A DNA stretch of 64,000 nt from Dichetophora obliterata (taxonomy: Eukaryota > Arthropoda > Insecta > Diptera > Sciomyzidae): positions 39,002,819-39,066,818 of the forward strand of contig OY986439.1 in assembly GCA_963920525.1 (NCBI GenBank), read 5' to 3'. Made by a program: the position numbers and the translations under genes. The notes under the pieces were generated by a model. That model was given only the letters and a program-made list of their open reading frames with translations, searched no databases and was not told where the DNA came from. Position 1 is the first letter of the stretch, and each line of letters starts with the position of its first letter. Positions 22,169 to 34,857 of this stretch are shown in pieces.

Positions 22169-24400
22169 TTTAATGTACCTATAATCTTTGTAGTACCAGC
22201 ACATAAAAACTAATCTTGTAATAGTAAATTCAAGAGCAAGATAAATATAGTTTTACTACAATTGATTTAGTTATTAATTCAACATTTCTATTTTTGAGAT
22301 TCTTATGACAATATAATATAATATATTAAAACACATTTTAACATATCTTATAACTTTACAGTTTTGATGGTACATTTAGAGATATATTTGATTTAAATTA
22401 AACACTTATTTTTCAGTAAATTGGCCCTTAAAATTCCCAAATGAGAAACAACCACTTGCATGAAAAGTGCTTCCCAATGGATATTCAAAGAAGATACGTC
22501 AACGAAACAAAGACATATTTTTGATTATTTTTAACATTAAACCATTAGCAACACAACACTCAATAATGTTTTACTAAAAACGAATTTCACTACAATTTTT
22601 TTTACAAACCCGATAACTTTTAAAGAATGATCCTTACAAGTTGACAAGAAGACTCAAATGACCATGTGTTAAAAATATTGTAGAAGTTGAAAATTAAACA
22701 TATCTTAAAACTTAATTCAACTTATGTAGTAATACAAAAGTTTGAAATTAATAAATATTGCATCAAAATTCAACATTTGTTGTATAACTTTGCTTAGTAT
22801 TGTGTTAAATAATAAATACTAAAAAATCTAAAATTTACAATAAAACTACACTTCAGATGAAATTACCATCAAAAAATACTATGATAATAATAGTAAATTT
22901 ACATGATGCATGTATTTTTAAGAGTGTAGAAAGGATGCATTTTAATAGCATAATTTTCAGCGCATTTGCTTTTGAAGTAGCTTGTGTGCAAAACTTGTTG
23001 ACGCTAGCTCATTGCATTTGAGTGCTAACCATTTTTATGCTGCTTGACATGATTATCGACGAATAGGGGCTTAAAATATAACAACCGATGCTCTTTTGTT
23101 TTTATACTTTGCAGTCAAAGCAACATTTTTAGTAGTACATTTTCCCATCTAATGTCGAATATGTAATAATATTCAGGTTTACAAGAGACTGGCGGCAAAA
23201 ATCTTTACCAAATATGACAAGCAGTTTTCATGTAATGCTGATTTCTTAAAATTTTGAGTGTGAAGTGTGCAGAATGTAAAGTTTTGATATGCAATTATAT
23301 GTTTGTATTTGTGAGCGGAATTGTGACGCACGCTTGAACTTCCTGCTTTGGCTCGTCGGCATTCGGGGTGAATTTCAAACCGAAACTCACCAAAATTTTA
23401 CTACTTACAAATTAAAAGTGCATTTTTAATATTTTAAATGGTTTAATTTAATTTAAACACTGCTTGTCAAAAAGAATTAAACCACGGTCGCATAATACGC
23501 ATTATACGTACTGTATTCATTACGTTTTTCTACCGTAGGCTAGGTATATTTAGTCCCTTACAATTTTTTTAATGCAAATTACGCTGCTGTATACATACCG
23601 AAAATACGCTGTTCACATCGCCAATACGGAGTTCATTGAATACCAGTTTTGCTTTCAACTATACGCACCTATTTATACCATTCGTCGTAGTAACAAACAT
23701 CGTGTAATATGGGCAAAAGCAACACCAAAATATTTTGATTGTCGTACAAACAAACGTCGTGTGATGTGGGCAAAAGAAAATTGAAGGCAACTACACAACA
23801 TGGCTGCCGTGTTGTATTGAGAGAAGCTCTCGCGACAAAGAGAGGAAAGCTTTGATTGCTATTTTATTGTGCTGCTTGTTAAATGTAAGCTTCAAATAAA
23901 ATGCGTGGTTTTGTAATAATTAAAGAATAGCTTTATAGAAAACCTTGCTGAGCGATGACAATCGAAATTATCATAGGAATTGAATAAAAAAAGAATAATC
24001 AAAATCGGTTCAGCGGTTACCGAGTTTATTCTGGATCAAATTTCATGAGTCTATTTTTGTATAATATTGTAGTTTAGATAATCTGAGTTTTTGGTATGAA
24101 CTCATGATCAGTGTTGCCATTTTGGCTGTTTATAGCCCTAAGTGGATATTTTTTTCTCGCAGGCAGTTGTCTATTTAGCGATTTTATTTTTCATTTGGCT
24201 TTTTTTTTATTCGGCTATGTTTTTTTATTCTGACGAAAATTGGTTTTTGTGTTTTACACCTAAATAATTCAAAATTTGTTCGTGAGAGGGAATTTTCTCT
24301 TCATGTAAACACGACCTACCAGTGATGCCAATCGTGCAGCACACGGCAAAAGTATACAATAATTTTACATGTGGAAACTCAAATCATGAGTCACTAAAGA
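22169..24400. other. Noncoding interval
   Basis: No supported gene. A pair of nearly identical peptide-like segments in the 23572-23784 frame (RSNKHRVIWAK, RTNKRRVMWAK) reflects a short direct DNA duplication of about 70 bp near 23690-23780, not a known protein. Confidence 0.5.
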
Positions 24401-24411
24401 GTAGGATAGAA

Positions 24412-24591
24412 GGGGGAGGCTTCGACACCCTAACAAAAAAGAATTTTTTCTTCTACATGCAATGGGACAGGTGGGATTCCAATGCAAATATGTGCGACTA
24501 CGTTTAAAAATTGCCAAAAACTCAATATTTTTGTTATTTTCGAAACTATGAGAAAAATACATAATTTCAATAAAATGTCGAAACCTCCCCC
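24412..24591. repeat. Short inverted repeat unit, about 180 bp
   Basis: Gggggaggcttcgaca at 24412-24427 and tgtcgaaacctccccc at 24576-24591 are inverted with one mismatch. A related tgtcgaagcctccc lies at 25226-25239. This looks like a MITE relic or nested family members. Confidence 0.45.
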
Positions 24592-25395
24592 ATTAAGTGC
24601 GTCCCATTAAGTGCTTCATGGATGCTTACATACAGGAAGAGAGGCTTCGTCATTCGGTTTGTTTGACTAATATTTTTATATTTCAGTGCATACTTTATTG
24701 GAAAATACCTAACTTTTAGTTCTTGTAAATAGTCTTTATTGTAAGAGCAGTTAATTATACTTCAGTATTATATTATATAGACTATATTTAAATGAAAAAG
24801 TGAGGATAAAATAAAAAATTTATTATTTTTTATACTATGTTTTTGTTGGTACAATATTGGAGATGCATGTTAGATGAGTCCCAGAAGTTCCTGACAGATT
24901 ATAAGGAGATAACAGAATGCACACAATACCTTCTTTTAAAACCATTCACAGTATATTGTCAAAAAACGGTTGGTAGAAGGACTGGCTGTAACTTTATCGT
25001 TGCAAGAACTTTAAGTTGCACGAACTGATATTACTTCTTGAACTATTCGGATAAAATAAAACAGATGTTTGGCTTTGAAATTGACGTACACGAAGTTGAT
25101 TTTTTTTTCCACAGCAGGAACGTTGCCCATCACTAGTTTTGACAATTTGACAATTCTTCGTCTTGATTCCTAACAATAGTTTGGGATTTAGCGGAGTCAA
25201 CAACAATAAGATATTGTTGTCATCGATACACTATGTCGAAGCCTCCCTTTTACATTTGACGAACCCTCCGTCGCCCACTTATTTCACAAATTGCAGAATT
25301 TATCATTTTATTTTTATTCATTTAACAAGCCTTAAGTGGTGTGTAATAGGCTGGGTCTATTTGCAAACCTATGTTGCCTGGGCAATTTTCGGATA

Positions 25396-26043
25396 GGCCA
25401 TTAAAAGTTATTAAAAAAAGGGGGTAATAAGGATGCATTTTACCCTATCACATCTTCAAGTTTCTGAATTTTTTTCTTTAGGAATTTTTAAGAAAATTTG
25501 TTTTGTATAAAAACGTGTACATATAGAGGAAACTGATGTCAGAAATGAAATCCTCGTACCCAGTTCAACCTTAAACCGGTCTCACATTTATACGTTTATA
25601 GAAAAGAATTCACAAAATTCAAAGTATAATATTTTTTAAAATTCGTGTCATTCATTAAAATTTTTGATATTGATCATCCGAATTTAACTGAAATCTTTTT
25701 GGAGTTTCATTGCAAAATAAAATAAGGTGAATAGCTTCAGCCGCGATGGTTAAAAATACATACGCACCAACGTTAAGATTATACCCCGAATTTTGTGATT
25801 TTTTTCTTTAGGAATGTTTAACGATAAATTTTTGTATAAAACGTACAAATGTGGGACTGGTTTTAAGTTAAATCGGGTACGAGGATTTTATTTTGCATTG
25901 GCAACAGTTTTGTTCTAGCTGTGCACGTTTATATAAAAAAATTTTTAGAAAAAAATTCCTAGAGAGCAAATTCACAAAATTGAAGGCGTGATAGAGTTAA
26001 GTGCACCCCATCACACCCTTTTTTTTAATAACTTTTTATGCCG
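25396..26043. mobile_element. Inverted-repeat (foldback-like) MITE
   Basis: Ggccattaaaagttattaaa at the left mirrors the right end aataactttttatgccgg, and the inverted similarity continues inward for roughly 120 bp (including matched tctttaggaattttt and aacgtgtac segments). A second matched pair covers the cctcgtaccc (25553) and gggtacgagg (25878) region. About 650 bp, noncoding. Confidence 0.6.
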
Positions 26044-26538
26044 GATCCAAAAATCGAAACAAAAATCGCAGGAAACATAAATTTTTTAACCTCCGTACAA
26101 ATCGACAAAGCCTAGTGTATAAGCAGCAATAATGTATTTAAGTAACTGCACAAAAAAAAAAAACGAAAAGTTGAATATCTGAGTTTCACATTAAAGGCAA
26201 TAAGCAAATATTACATCAACATGCTGCAAAAATACATTATCATTTCTGCAGAAAATGAAAACCGCATTCGGTTGGGAGAAACGTGTTTTTGGTTGCGCGA
26301 ACCAAATAGTGTGAAAAAAGTGTCTCCCCCTTCTACCCTACGCATAAATGCAGATAACATTGATCATGAAAAGTAAACTGTGAGAAATTTGTCTAAAAAA
26401 GCAAATTAAGAATCAACATGCAAAAGTAAGAATCAATTTGTAAATAGTTTGTAAATCTATTTGCAGCAAGTTAGTACAAGTAGGTATATAATTTATTTGG
26501 CCTTCTGGTTACGAAAAAAAAGTTTGCTTAGTCAACAC

Positions 26539-27026
26539 TGATACAAAGAACTATAGATGATGTATTCCTAGCGACACGAAAAAATTTACTGCGCAACTCG
26601 TGATCGGTGCTTGTTAAATGTGACACATATAAATGAAAATGTCAAAAAGAGAAAATTAAAAAACAAATGAGACGAAAATAGCAAAATGAAAATAAAAAAA
26701 CAGTCAAAAATTCTGTCAAACACATCAAGCAACGTAGTTGCTTTTTGTGTAAAGGAGTACAAAGGGGAGAAAACATCCCTACAAAATATGCAATTTTTTT
26801 CACAAACAGTACTAAAAAATATATACTTTATTTTGGACATGTGCTTTATTAAACGATATTTATTTCATTTCAGTAAATCAAGTTTTCATAAGAAAATTTC
26901 GACATTCTAAAATCTTTACACCACATTAATAAATTGTGACTACGGTTACAACTGTGACGAGCTCCTGCTACGTCACAGCAAAGATGGCGGACATGCGCAA
27001 TATTTTGTCTATAGTTCTTTGTATCA
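26539..27026. mobile_element. MITE with 18-bp perfect terminal repeats
   Basis: Tgatacaaagaactatag at 26539-26556 is exactly inverted at 27009-27026. The 488-bp interior has no transposase; the opposite-strand frames at 26586-26910 are low complexity. No clean target duplication. Confidence 0.55.
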
Positions 27027-30000
27027 TCGTACGAACTTTTAAAATCAAATTAGTTTTGAAGAAGGCAACAAAAACAAACACAAATAGAAGATTATATCGC
27101 AACTAGTTATAAAAAATCAACTAAACATTTTTTCTTCTACAAATCAGCTGTGTTTAGTTTTGCAACAAGTGTTACAGAGTAACCAAAAAAAAAGATGTTC
27201 ACAATTAACAGCAAATGTTCACAATTGCATAATAATCTTGCAATCTAGTGAAAATAATATCACGAACTGTCTTCACATAAAACATTAAAATAGTGAGGTA
27301 ACGGTAGACCATTTCTTATTTTTCCAAAGTCATTTAATTGAACTCAGAGTTATCAGAGAAAAATAAATTTGTGAAAATCGATTGGAAACTGGCAGAGACT
27401 TGAAATTTCAATTGTTTTTTTTTTAATTTTGAGGCGATGACCTTGCAAGGTATCATTCAGTTTTCGAGATATCGCCATAATATCAAACTTACAAAAAAAA
27501 AAACCAAGTTTATTTGATTTTTAGCTTTAGATGGCTATTGACCACTTTATGAGCATTTTAAAAATACTCTATTATAGTAGGTACTTATTTTTTTACGGCA
27601 TCTGGCACAAAAATGATCAGTGAGCATTATTATTTTCACGCCATGGGGAAAAATAATGTTAAAGATTTGAAATATCAGCCGAACAAACATAACAAACATA
27701 AAAAACTACGGTGGACATAATTATGGACCAACGCAACCTGCGAATCCCTTCCTTAACTAAGGCAAGCCTGAAAAACATGAAAATTTTCTGCAGTTCCAGC
27801 GACTCAATTTTATACTCAACAAACAAAAAAATCTAACAACAAAAAAATCCTTGTCAGTTCATGAAAGCGAAGCCAATATACAAAGAAATGAAATAACGCG
27901 AACTGCTTAAAATTGCTTCTTATACACTTTTCATTGCTGTTTTTCAAGTAAAGTATTCGATGATGGTTATTGTTTTTTTTCTCTTGCTGTGCAATACGCT
28001 CTCGATGCAACCTACGCTGCCATCTAGTGTCAGTTTTTTACAAGTTAAGTTGAACTCTTGAAAGTGACGACAACACTCGAGGCATGAATGACATGATTCG
28101 AATATCGACCTCAATTTTTTTATTTGCTGGAGTCCTTCGTTTTTACATTATTTCTTCAGCAGTTGCTCGTTTCTTTTTTTTTTGACACGCTACTCTTTTT
28201 GTTATTCTGCAATATTTTTCGATTGTGTGTTGTGTTGAGTGTTTGTGTGTGTAGTGTGTGTGTGTGTGTCTGTGATTTATGCATGTATGAGTGGCGCAAT
28301 ACAAAAGCACTTGTGTTCGCATAAATTTCTTAGTTGCAGTTTTTAAGTTCATTGAGAATTTATGGGTGAAATTTTGAGAAAGCAATAATTCAAGCATGCA
28401 ACCCTAAAACTTATACATGCGACAGTGTTGCAGTTGGGCGCCATTTTTATCAATTCAAGTCAAGTCAAGCTGAGCCAGTAGATCAGCCCCTTTCAACCCG
28501 ATTCCAACACAGTCACTGCGCTTAAGTAACAAGCAGCTAAATAATACATTTATTTTTAATTCTTCTTGATCTTCTGTTACATTGAGCCATAATTTTGAAG
28601 CCTTTACTACGTTATACAATATTTTTCCTCATTTTATTTTTATATGTATTCAAACAACTTATTCAAAGAACCTCGCTCTAATTTCACTCTCTATCAATTC
28701 AAAGAGTTTCTTTTCGGCCTGATAAAAGAATTCATTGCAATTCGCTGCTTCTAATTTATTTATCAGCCTCTTATTATATCTATGATGCACTTACTATTTC
28801 TAGAGTATTTTTTTCTTGCTTTTTTCTCTTTTCTCGCTATTTTTTTATATGCTTTTGCAATTTTATTGTAGTTTCTTTGTTAAAAGCAAAAGTTAAGGTC
28901 ATCAGCGCTGCTGCCGCTGCTTATGAAATGGAAATTGCATGTCCTCCTGCAGCAAATCACATAAAAAGCATACAACAACAACAATAACAACAAAAGTAAA
29001 AACATCAGAAAGGCTAAGCAGCAAAAGCAAAACAAATTGTCTTGAAAATTGGCTTGATGCCGTCACAAGAATGTCAGTTATAAGCTTCACAAAGCTCGCT
29101 GTTAAAACGAACAGACGGCCGGAACGAAGGCACAGTGAGCGTGGAAAACCATTTTGCCAGTTTGTCAGTGGGCGGGCTGTATTTTGTTGTTTACTGCGGA
29201 AACGGAAATGCATAACGATGACGTTGGCGCTTTATTTTCTGTACTGATTAGCATGCATTTTTTTTTCTTTATTATTTCATCCTGAAGCTAGTTGTCTCCA
29301 TCTTCGTTCTGTTGACTTCAAAAATATTATAAATTCTAATTCGAGCAGATTGTGCTTGAGTTACAAAGAGTTATTGCTGCACTTTCGCTTGAATACTTGA
29401 TTAGAATGGAAATAAATATTTTCTTATTAAAAATAATACACTTCAGATTTGATTGTTGTAAACAAAGTTAATTTGTGAAAGGTTCACAGAGCTTAAAGAG
29501 CTGTTTGTAATTTTCAAAATAATTCAAAATGCTTGTGTACATAAATAAGAGTTGGAAGCTCCCCAAATTCAAACGGATTATTTTTTCGTCCTTAAATAAT
29601 TGGTTTTCATATTTGACATTAAATACTTAATCTAGATTTTTCCCCACATATGCTCAGAATTTTGTGTGAACGACAAAATTTAGAAACAACCTGGTCATAA
29701 AAGTTCAAACTTTTCACTTTAGAATTTCGTCAAAAGAAATCATTAAAAGTTTTAGGGTTAAGCCATTAAAACAATAAATGTGATATCGCTGAAAATTTCT
29801 GAAATAACTTCTGTTTTTTTCTGAACTCGTTCATGTATAGCTATATGAGTAAATATGAGCGTCAGATCGATGACCTTTTATATTGACTTGGAATTTTGCA
29901 CATACGCTTTGGAGTGATATATTTATATCCCAATGCGTACTGCGTAAAGGGTAAAAAAACTTTGTAAAACCATTTGTAACGCTAATAAGGAGGCGTGTTA

Positions 30001-30324
30001 AGTATAAAAAAGTATATATTTTTGATCAGCATCACCACTTGCATTAATTTAGCCATGTCCATCAATCTTTCGATACGATTACAGCCGCAACTTTGAAGAA
30101 AAGCAAATCAAAATGAAAGCTGGTATATTACATTACATTACTTACATTAAAAAAATTAAGATTAATGCAGCAAAAGCAAAAAAAGCAACAACTGCCGATA
30201 TAATGAAAATTTCTACGTCATTGTGTCGTAACTAATTTAATTAGCTTCTATACATTCCATTTAAGGAAATCAGGAAAGCTTTCGGTCGAATCATATTGAA
30301 ATTATTCATCGTGGAAAATGACAT
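27027..30324. other. Noncoding interval
   Basis: AT-rich with a TG microsatellite near 28221-28270. Opposite-strand frames of about 100 codons overlap at 28902-29247 but are compositionally simple and have no recognisable domain. Confidence 0.5.
28221..28270. repeat. TG microsatellite
   Basis: Imperfect (GT)n run, longest uninterrupted part near 28255-28269. Confidence 0.85.
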
Positions 30325-30333
30325 ATGTCCCAG

Positions 30334-30512
30334 GGTGGGATGACATAACGTCCACGGACATAAGGTCCATGAACGTTATGTCTGGTTCAAACAGACATAA
30401 TGTCCGTGGACCTTATGTCTGTTTTGAAACGGACATAATGTCCAAAGCCAAACGGACGGAAGGTCCATGGACATTATGTCTGTTTGAAACGGACATAATG
30501 TCCAAATGTGAG
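30334..30512. repeat. MULE left terminal repeat region
   Basis: A series of alternately oriented gacataangtcc modules, several forming palindromes with each other. Mirrors the right terminal region. Confidence 0.8.
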
Positions 30513-30851
30513 ATAGAAAAAAAATATTGGTTTTGTTGTAATTCTAAAGTACCGTTTACCAAACTGGTGCACAAAACTCGAGATTGAGCTCTCCAATTTA
30601 TCACTCTTTTAATGAGAAAGACGAAATCAAAATATTAAAAAATAAAACGATTTAAAAAGGCACTGTTTGGCAACCCTTTTTAAAATAGATTTGAGCATCA
30701 GCGCTCTGGGATCTCTATGCAATTATTCTCTTCAAAACTGTTTTTAGTTTAACCTTGGGAATAGTGTAAATGGAACTGTTGTAGCAAGTTTTTTCTATGA
30801 AATGTTAATAGTTTGGTCTTAAATGAGTCAATCGCGTGACGTACATCAACA

Positions 30852-33004
30852 ATGGAAAGTGATTGTCAAGAAAATTTGAAATATCAATTTATACCGGGCC
30901 TGAGGAAAAATAGCGCTTTATTGTACCTGCAAGACGAAAAGCAATTATATCGTCAAAAACATAAATATGCGGACCGAACAAGATACATATGCTATAGTAA
31001 ATCTTGTAATATGAGCATTTTATTGTATAGTGATAAAAAATGTGTTAAAGTCAAGAACAATACAGTGCACTACCATGAAACGCAGGAAGAAATTGTTGAT
31101 AAAATGGCAATAGTGAATTCAATTAAAACCGACTGTACCAAAATGTCTTTAAAAAGAAGTGCAACAAGGGATATTTTTGATGAGCATTGCTTAAAAAACA
31201 AAGATTCCGCAAGTTTAGTGCAGTATGGGAAAATGGCACGAAATTTGATGCGTATCAAAAATGAATTTTTGCCAAAAAACCCTTCATGTTCAAAAGACAT
31301 TCAAGAAATGTTTAAGCTGGAGTCAGTGTTGAAAGGTTTTGGTAAATCCAAATATGATAAGGAGCAAAATTTTTATGCCGATACCATATTGGAAAATAAC
31401 TTTTCATACACCATTTTTATTTCACCAACTATCTGTGAAATAATTCGCACTTCTACGCAATTCCAGGAGAGGCATTATGTTTTGGATGGAACTTTCTCGG
31501 TGTTGCCTGCTTGTGGTTATAAACAGCTTCTAATAATTTATATTCAATATCAGGATCATGTAAGTACAATGACTTTCACCGTTTTTATTAATTTAATGAG
31601 TTTTTTATTAAAAATATGTGAAATTTTAATGAGGCTTGGCTACATGCTTGCCCGCGTTAGGTGTGCGCGGCCGCTGCGGCGCGCCGGCCGTTAGCCGCGT
31701 CAGCACCTCGCGCAACCACGTTGCCAATGCGCATAAAATATTAAATTCTTTAAATTAATATACACAAATTGAAAAATTTATATTAAAAATCTGGCAATTT
31801 TTAATAAAAATTTTTAGCCTGCGGCGTTTTTACAACATCAAATTAATATATATATTTTTCAGATTTATCCATTTATATATGTTTTGATGTCGAATAAATC
31901 GCAAGCTGCATACGAACATGTTTTCCTTTATATTAAAAATAACTTGTTCAATTTGGAACCTATCTCATTCATGTCGGACTATGAAACAGCTTTGCGAAAT
32001 GCTTTGAAAAAGACATTCCCTTCAGCAAAAATTAAGGGTTGCTGGTTTCATTATTGCCAGGCTCTTAACAGAAATGCTGGAAAAATACCCAATTTTATGA
32101 AGTGTGTAAATAAAAATAAAGACATGAAACGACTGTTTCATAAGTTCAAGATATTACCATTGCTGAAGCCGACAACTATTTTTGAAGCTTTTGATATGCT
32201 GTCAAATTCTTCTTTGCCATCCAACTATGGGAACACTTTCGGTCAATTTTTAAAATATTTTGAGAAACAATGGATGTTAAAGGTACAAATATTACATAAT
32301 TTTTTGAAATATTATTTCCCACTTTGTGACTTTAAACATCATTCTTAAATGTTATTTTCATTAATTAACAATAGGAAGGACCATTACATTTTTCTGTATA
32401 TAAGGACGTTATCAGGACAACAAGTGCTGCTGAAAGTTACAACTCAATATTAAGCTCGAAGATACCAAAAAATGGTAGTTTCTGCAAGTTTTTGGATATA
32501 ATTTTAAATGAAGATTTTAAGAAAACCGTGGAGCTGAAAAATACCTTGGATGGAACATACGACGTCTTTCAGAGACCAAAAACAAATAATTTTATAAAAA
32601 GGGCTATCTTAATTGAGAAATCAATTGATAACCTGGACCGATGTAAAATTTCTTTGGAAGATTTCTTAAATGAAATGTCAAATTTTAAAAACAATCTTAT
32701 CTCCGAGTACGAAAGTATTGAGGACGATGGATTAATTGAAAACGGTGTTCACCAAGATGAAGATGAGAATGATAATTTCGAAGATAGCGCAATTTTAGAA
32801 AAAGTTAATATGAATAATCAATCAATTGCATGCATTGTATGCTGTGATAAAAGTCGTGATACCTTGTTGCAGCCCTGTAATCACTTGAAAACTTGCTCTA
32901 CCTGTTATACAACGATTTGTGAGAACGCAATGCGCAATAATTGTAAAATTCTTTGTCCTTACTGCAGACAAATTGTACAAAATTCGACCAAAATTTATCT
33001 TTAA
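30852..33004 (+). CDS. MULE transposase with FLYWCH-like N-terminus and C-terminal RING finger
   Basis: Three exons are inferred: 30852-31559, 31863-32282 and 32375-33004. Both introns (303 and 92 bp) have GT-AG ends (gtaagt...tttttcag; gtacaa...aacaatag) and fall between codons. The joined frame is 585 codons with no stop. Residues about 44-76 hold a FLYWCH-like C2H2 arrangement (C47, C52, H73, H75), normally a DNA-binding zinc finger. A MULE catalytic domain follows: D212 (VLDGTFSV), D275 (FMSDYE) with a GCWFHYCQAL motif after it, and E396 (SAAESYN). An acidic linker (around 500-520) leads to a RING-HC finger, residues 529-573, spaced C-x2-C-x11-C-x-H-x3-C-x2-C-x16-C-x2-C. RING fingers typically recruit E2 ubiquitin-conjugating enzymes. 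Start ATG 30852 gives the complete zinc finger. The splice model is by eye. Confidence 0.85.
31560..31862 (+). other. Intron 1 of MULE transposase with GC-rich island
   Basis: GT-AG intron, AT-rich except for a strikingly GC-rich block at about 31648-31725 (gcggccgctgcggcgcgcc). Unspliced reading would run on to a stop at 31692-31694. Confidence 0.7.
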
Positions 33005-33194
33005 ATTTCTTACATTTATTATTTAATATTAATTTCATTGTTTATTTTAACATTGTTCAAACTTATTACCATTTCTTATACATAAAAATATAAACATTTT
33101 TGTTTTTTGAATAACGCCTTATGTTACGTTAGTTAAAAAAAATAAAATAACTACCTACTTTTTATTTTTTTATTTTATACATTCATTTCAGAAT

Positions 33195-33442
33195 CCGTGG
33201 ACATTATGACCGTTCTCTTCGGTCATAACGTCCATCCCAAAAAAGACATAAGGTCCATGGACCTTATGTCCGTTTCAAAAGAGACATAAAGTCCATGGAC
33301 ATTATGTCCGCTCTAAAAGGTCCCCTGGGACATGGTGGGATGACATAACGTCCACGGACATAAGGTCCATGGACATTATGTCCGCTCTAAACGGTCATAA
33401 TGTCCATGGACCTTATGTCCGTGGACGTTATGTCATCCCACC
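33195..33442. repeat. MULE right terminal repeat region with large palindrome
   Basis: Contains the same gacataangtcc modules as the left end. From 33319 to 33458 it forms a near-perfect palindrome of 140 bp, including the terminal repeat twice head to head and 16 bp of flanking sequence at the outer edge. Confidence 0.85.
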
Positions 33443-33458
33443 ATGTCCCAGGGGACCT

Positions 33459-34440
33459 TCTCAGGTACCGTAAAAATATGTATTTATGGTTTAAAAAATT
33501 AAAATTCTTCCAAATCAGATAAAATTAAAATATCGATAGTTTCATCAATATGTAACTTATAACATAATTCATTTTTGATGTTGAGGCTTAGCAGATAAAT
33601 ATCGCCTCTCCAACTGCATGTACAGACCTTGCAAGGCACGGTGGCGCAAACTACAGAAGGGCGCGATAGTAAAATTTATTTAAAAATACTAGAGTTTAAT
33701 ATTTTTTTACATTTTGTAAATATTAACAAAATGTTGAGAACGTGTAAGAACATATTATCCGAAGTTATGCATAGAAAGTGGTAAGGATTTTTTCATAAGA
33801 CGCAAATAGTCATTTAATAAGCTCAAGAAATGCAAAATTATTCAATATTCTTTTCACTATTAAAAAGTTAAAAAAAGAGTTGGTTGAAGAAGAATTAAGA
33901 ATTTAAGAATTTAAGAATTTTCTCATAAGAATTTTTAATTATAATTCTAAATGCGCGCAGAAATCATGAACAATAGACAGATTAATCTCATTTACATATA
34001 TTTGATTTGTTTCACTAATAAATCTAAATATTTTAGCGAAAACTAATTTCAGTGTCATGCATTGCACAGCTGCATGGTTTGTTCTGCTATGAACATATCT
34101 TCAAAAAAGATTTGGTTAAAAGTCGTAATATTGTTCGAGTCATCGATGTTCTGGCTTTAAAGCAAATGGTATTTAGGATTTGTTGTCAAATGATGTAATT
34201 GCGTATAGAATTGCACTAACAAGTCCTGTAACGATCCTGTAATAATTTAAAAATTATCATCAAAATTCGATAAAATAAGAGCGATTAAATGGCTCAGCCA
34301 AAATATCGGTTAAATATTGTACTGTAAATTCAATTTGATAAAATCATAGAACAATTTGCATATTTTAAGCACAAAAAGGTTCCTTCTACGGAATAATTTC
34401 AAATATCAATACATGTAAAACATTAGAAGAATAAATTTTA
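33459..34440. other. Noncoding interval
   Basis: No supported gene. A short gaatttaa repeat lies at 33897-33922. Confidence 0.5.
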
Positions 34441-34445
34441 GAGGG

Positions 34446-34855
34446 CAAGGTACGGTCGAACATGGGTCGGACGTCCGTACATTGGTCGAATATGGTTTTA
34501 AAATTATCCAAAAAGCTTAGCGGTCGAAATTTGTGTCGAACAATGGCCAAACTAGGTCAAAATTTTACGGCTGATATATGCCCGTTGTATTCCACCAAAT
34601 TTTTTAAAGTTCTTATTCAATAGAAAACGTATGCGCAACAATAAAAGCAAACTTCTCTCGGCGATGCCGTTGTTGATAATATCGGCACTTGTGTGTGACG
34701 CAAAAACATTATTTTTTGTATGATATCAGCTAAAAAATAAAGTTTATATTTTCATTGTACAATGGCCAATGTACGACCAATGTACGGCCAATGTACGGTC
34801 TACAGCCGAGATGATTTAAAAACGGCCTATGTACGGCCGCTGTTCGGGTAAAATG
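34446..34855. repeat. MITE-like repeat with cgtacattggtcg subterminal modules
   Basis: The left part (34450-34490) contains gtccgtacattggtcg and the right part (34760-34850) several copies of its inverse, cgaccaatgtacggcc. About 400 bp, noncoding. The right end abuts the 5' truncation point of the LINE, so the LINE may have inserted into or next to it. Confidence 0.45.
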
Positions 34856-34857
34856 TG

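Larger units (their letters stand above)
30325..33451 (+). mobile_element. Mutator-like element (MULE) with 9-bp TSD
   Basis: The element spans 30334-33442 (3109 bp). The 9-bp sequence atgtcccag flanks it at 30325-30333 and 33443-33451. Ends are ggtgggatgacataacgtcc and its inverse, perfectly matched. Nine-base duplications are characteristic of the Mutator superfamily. Both ends carry many gacataatgtcc/gacataaggtcc half-palindromes (30334-30510 and 33195-33442), presumably transposase binding sites. One three-exon transposase gene fills the middle. It appears intact. Confidence 0.9.

Noticed and set aside
28902..29247. Opposite-strand frames of about 100 codons as a gene
   Set aside because: Both strands are open over the same bases, composition is simple, and no domain or splice structure is seen.
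31648..31725. NotI/AscI octamers as cloning-vector contamination
   Set aside because: Only a short block, surrounded by normal AT-rich intron sequence; no vector sequence adjoins. Kept only as a compositional anomaly.
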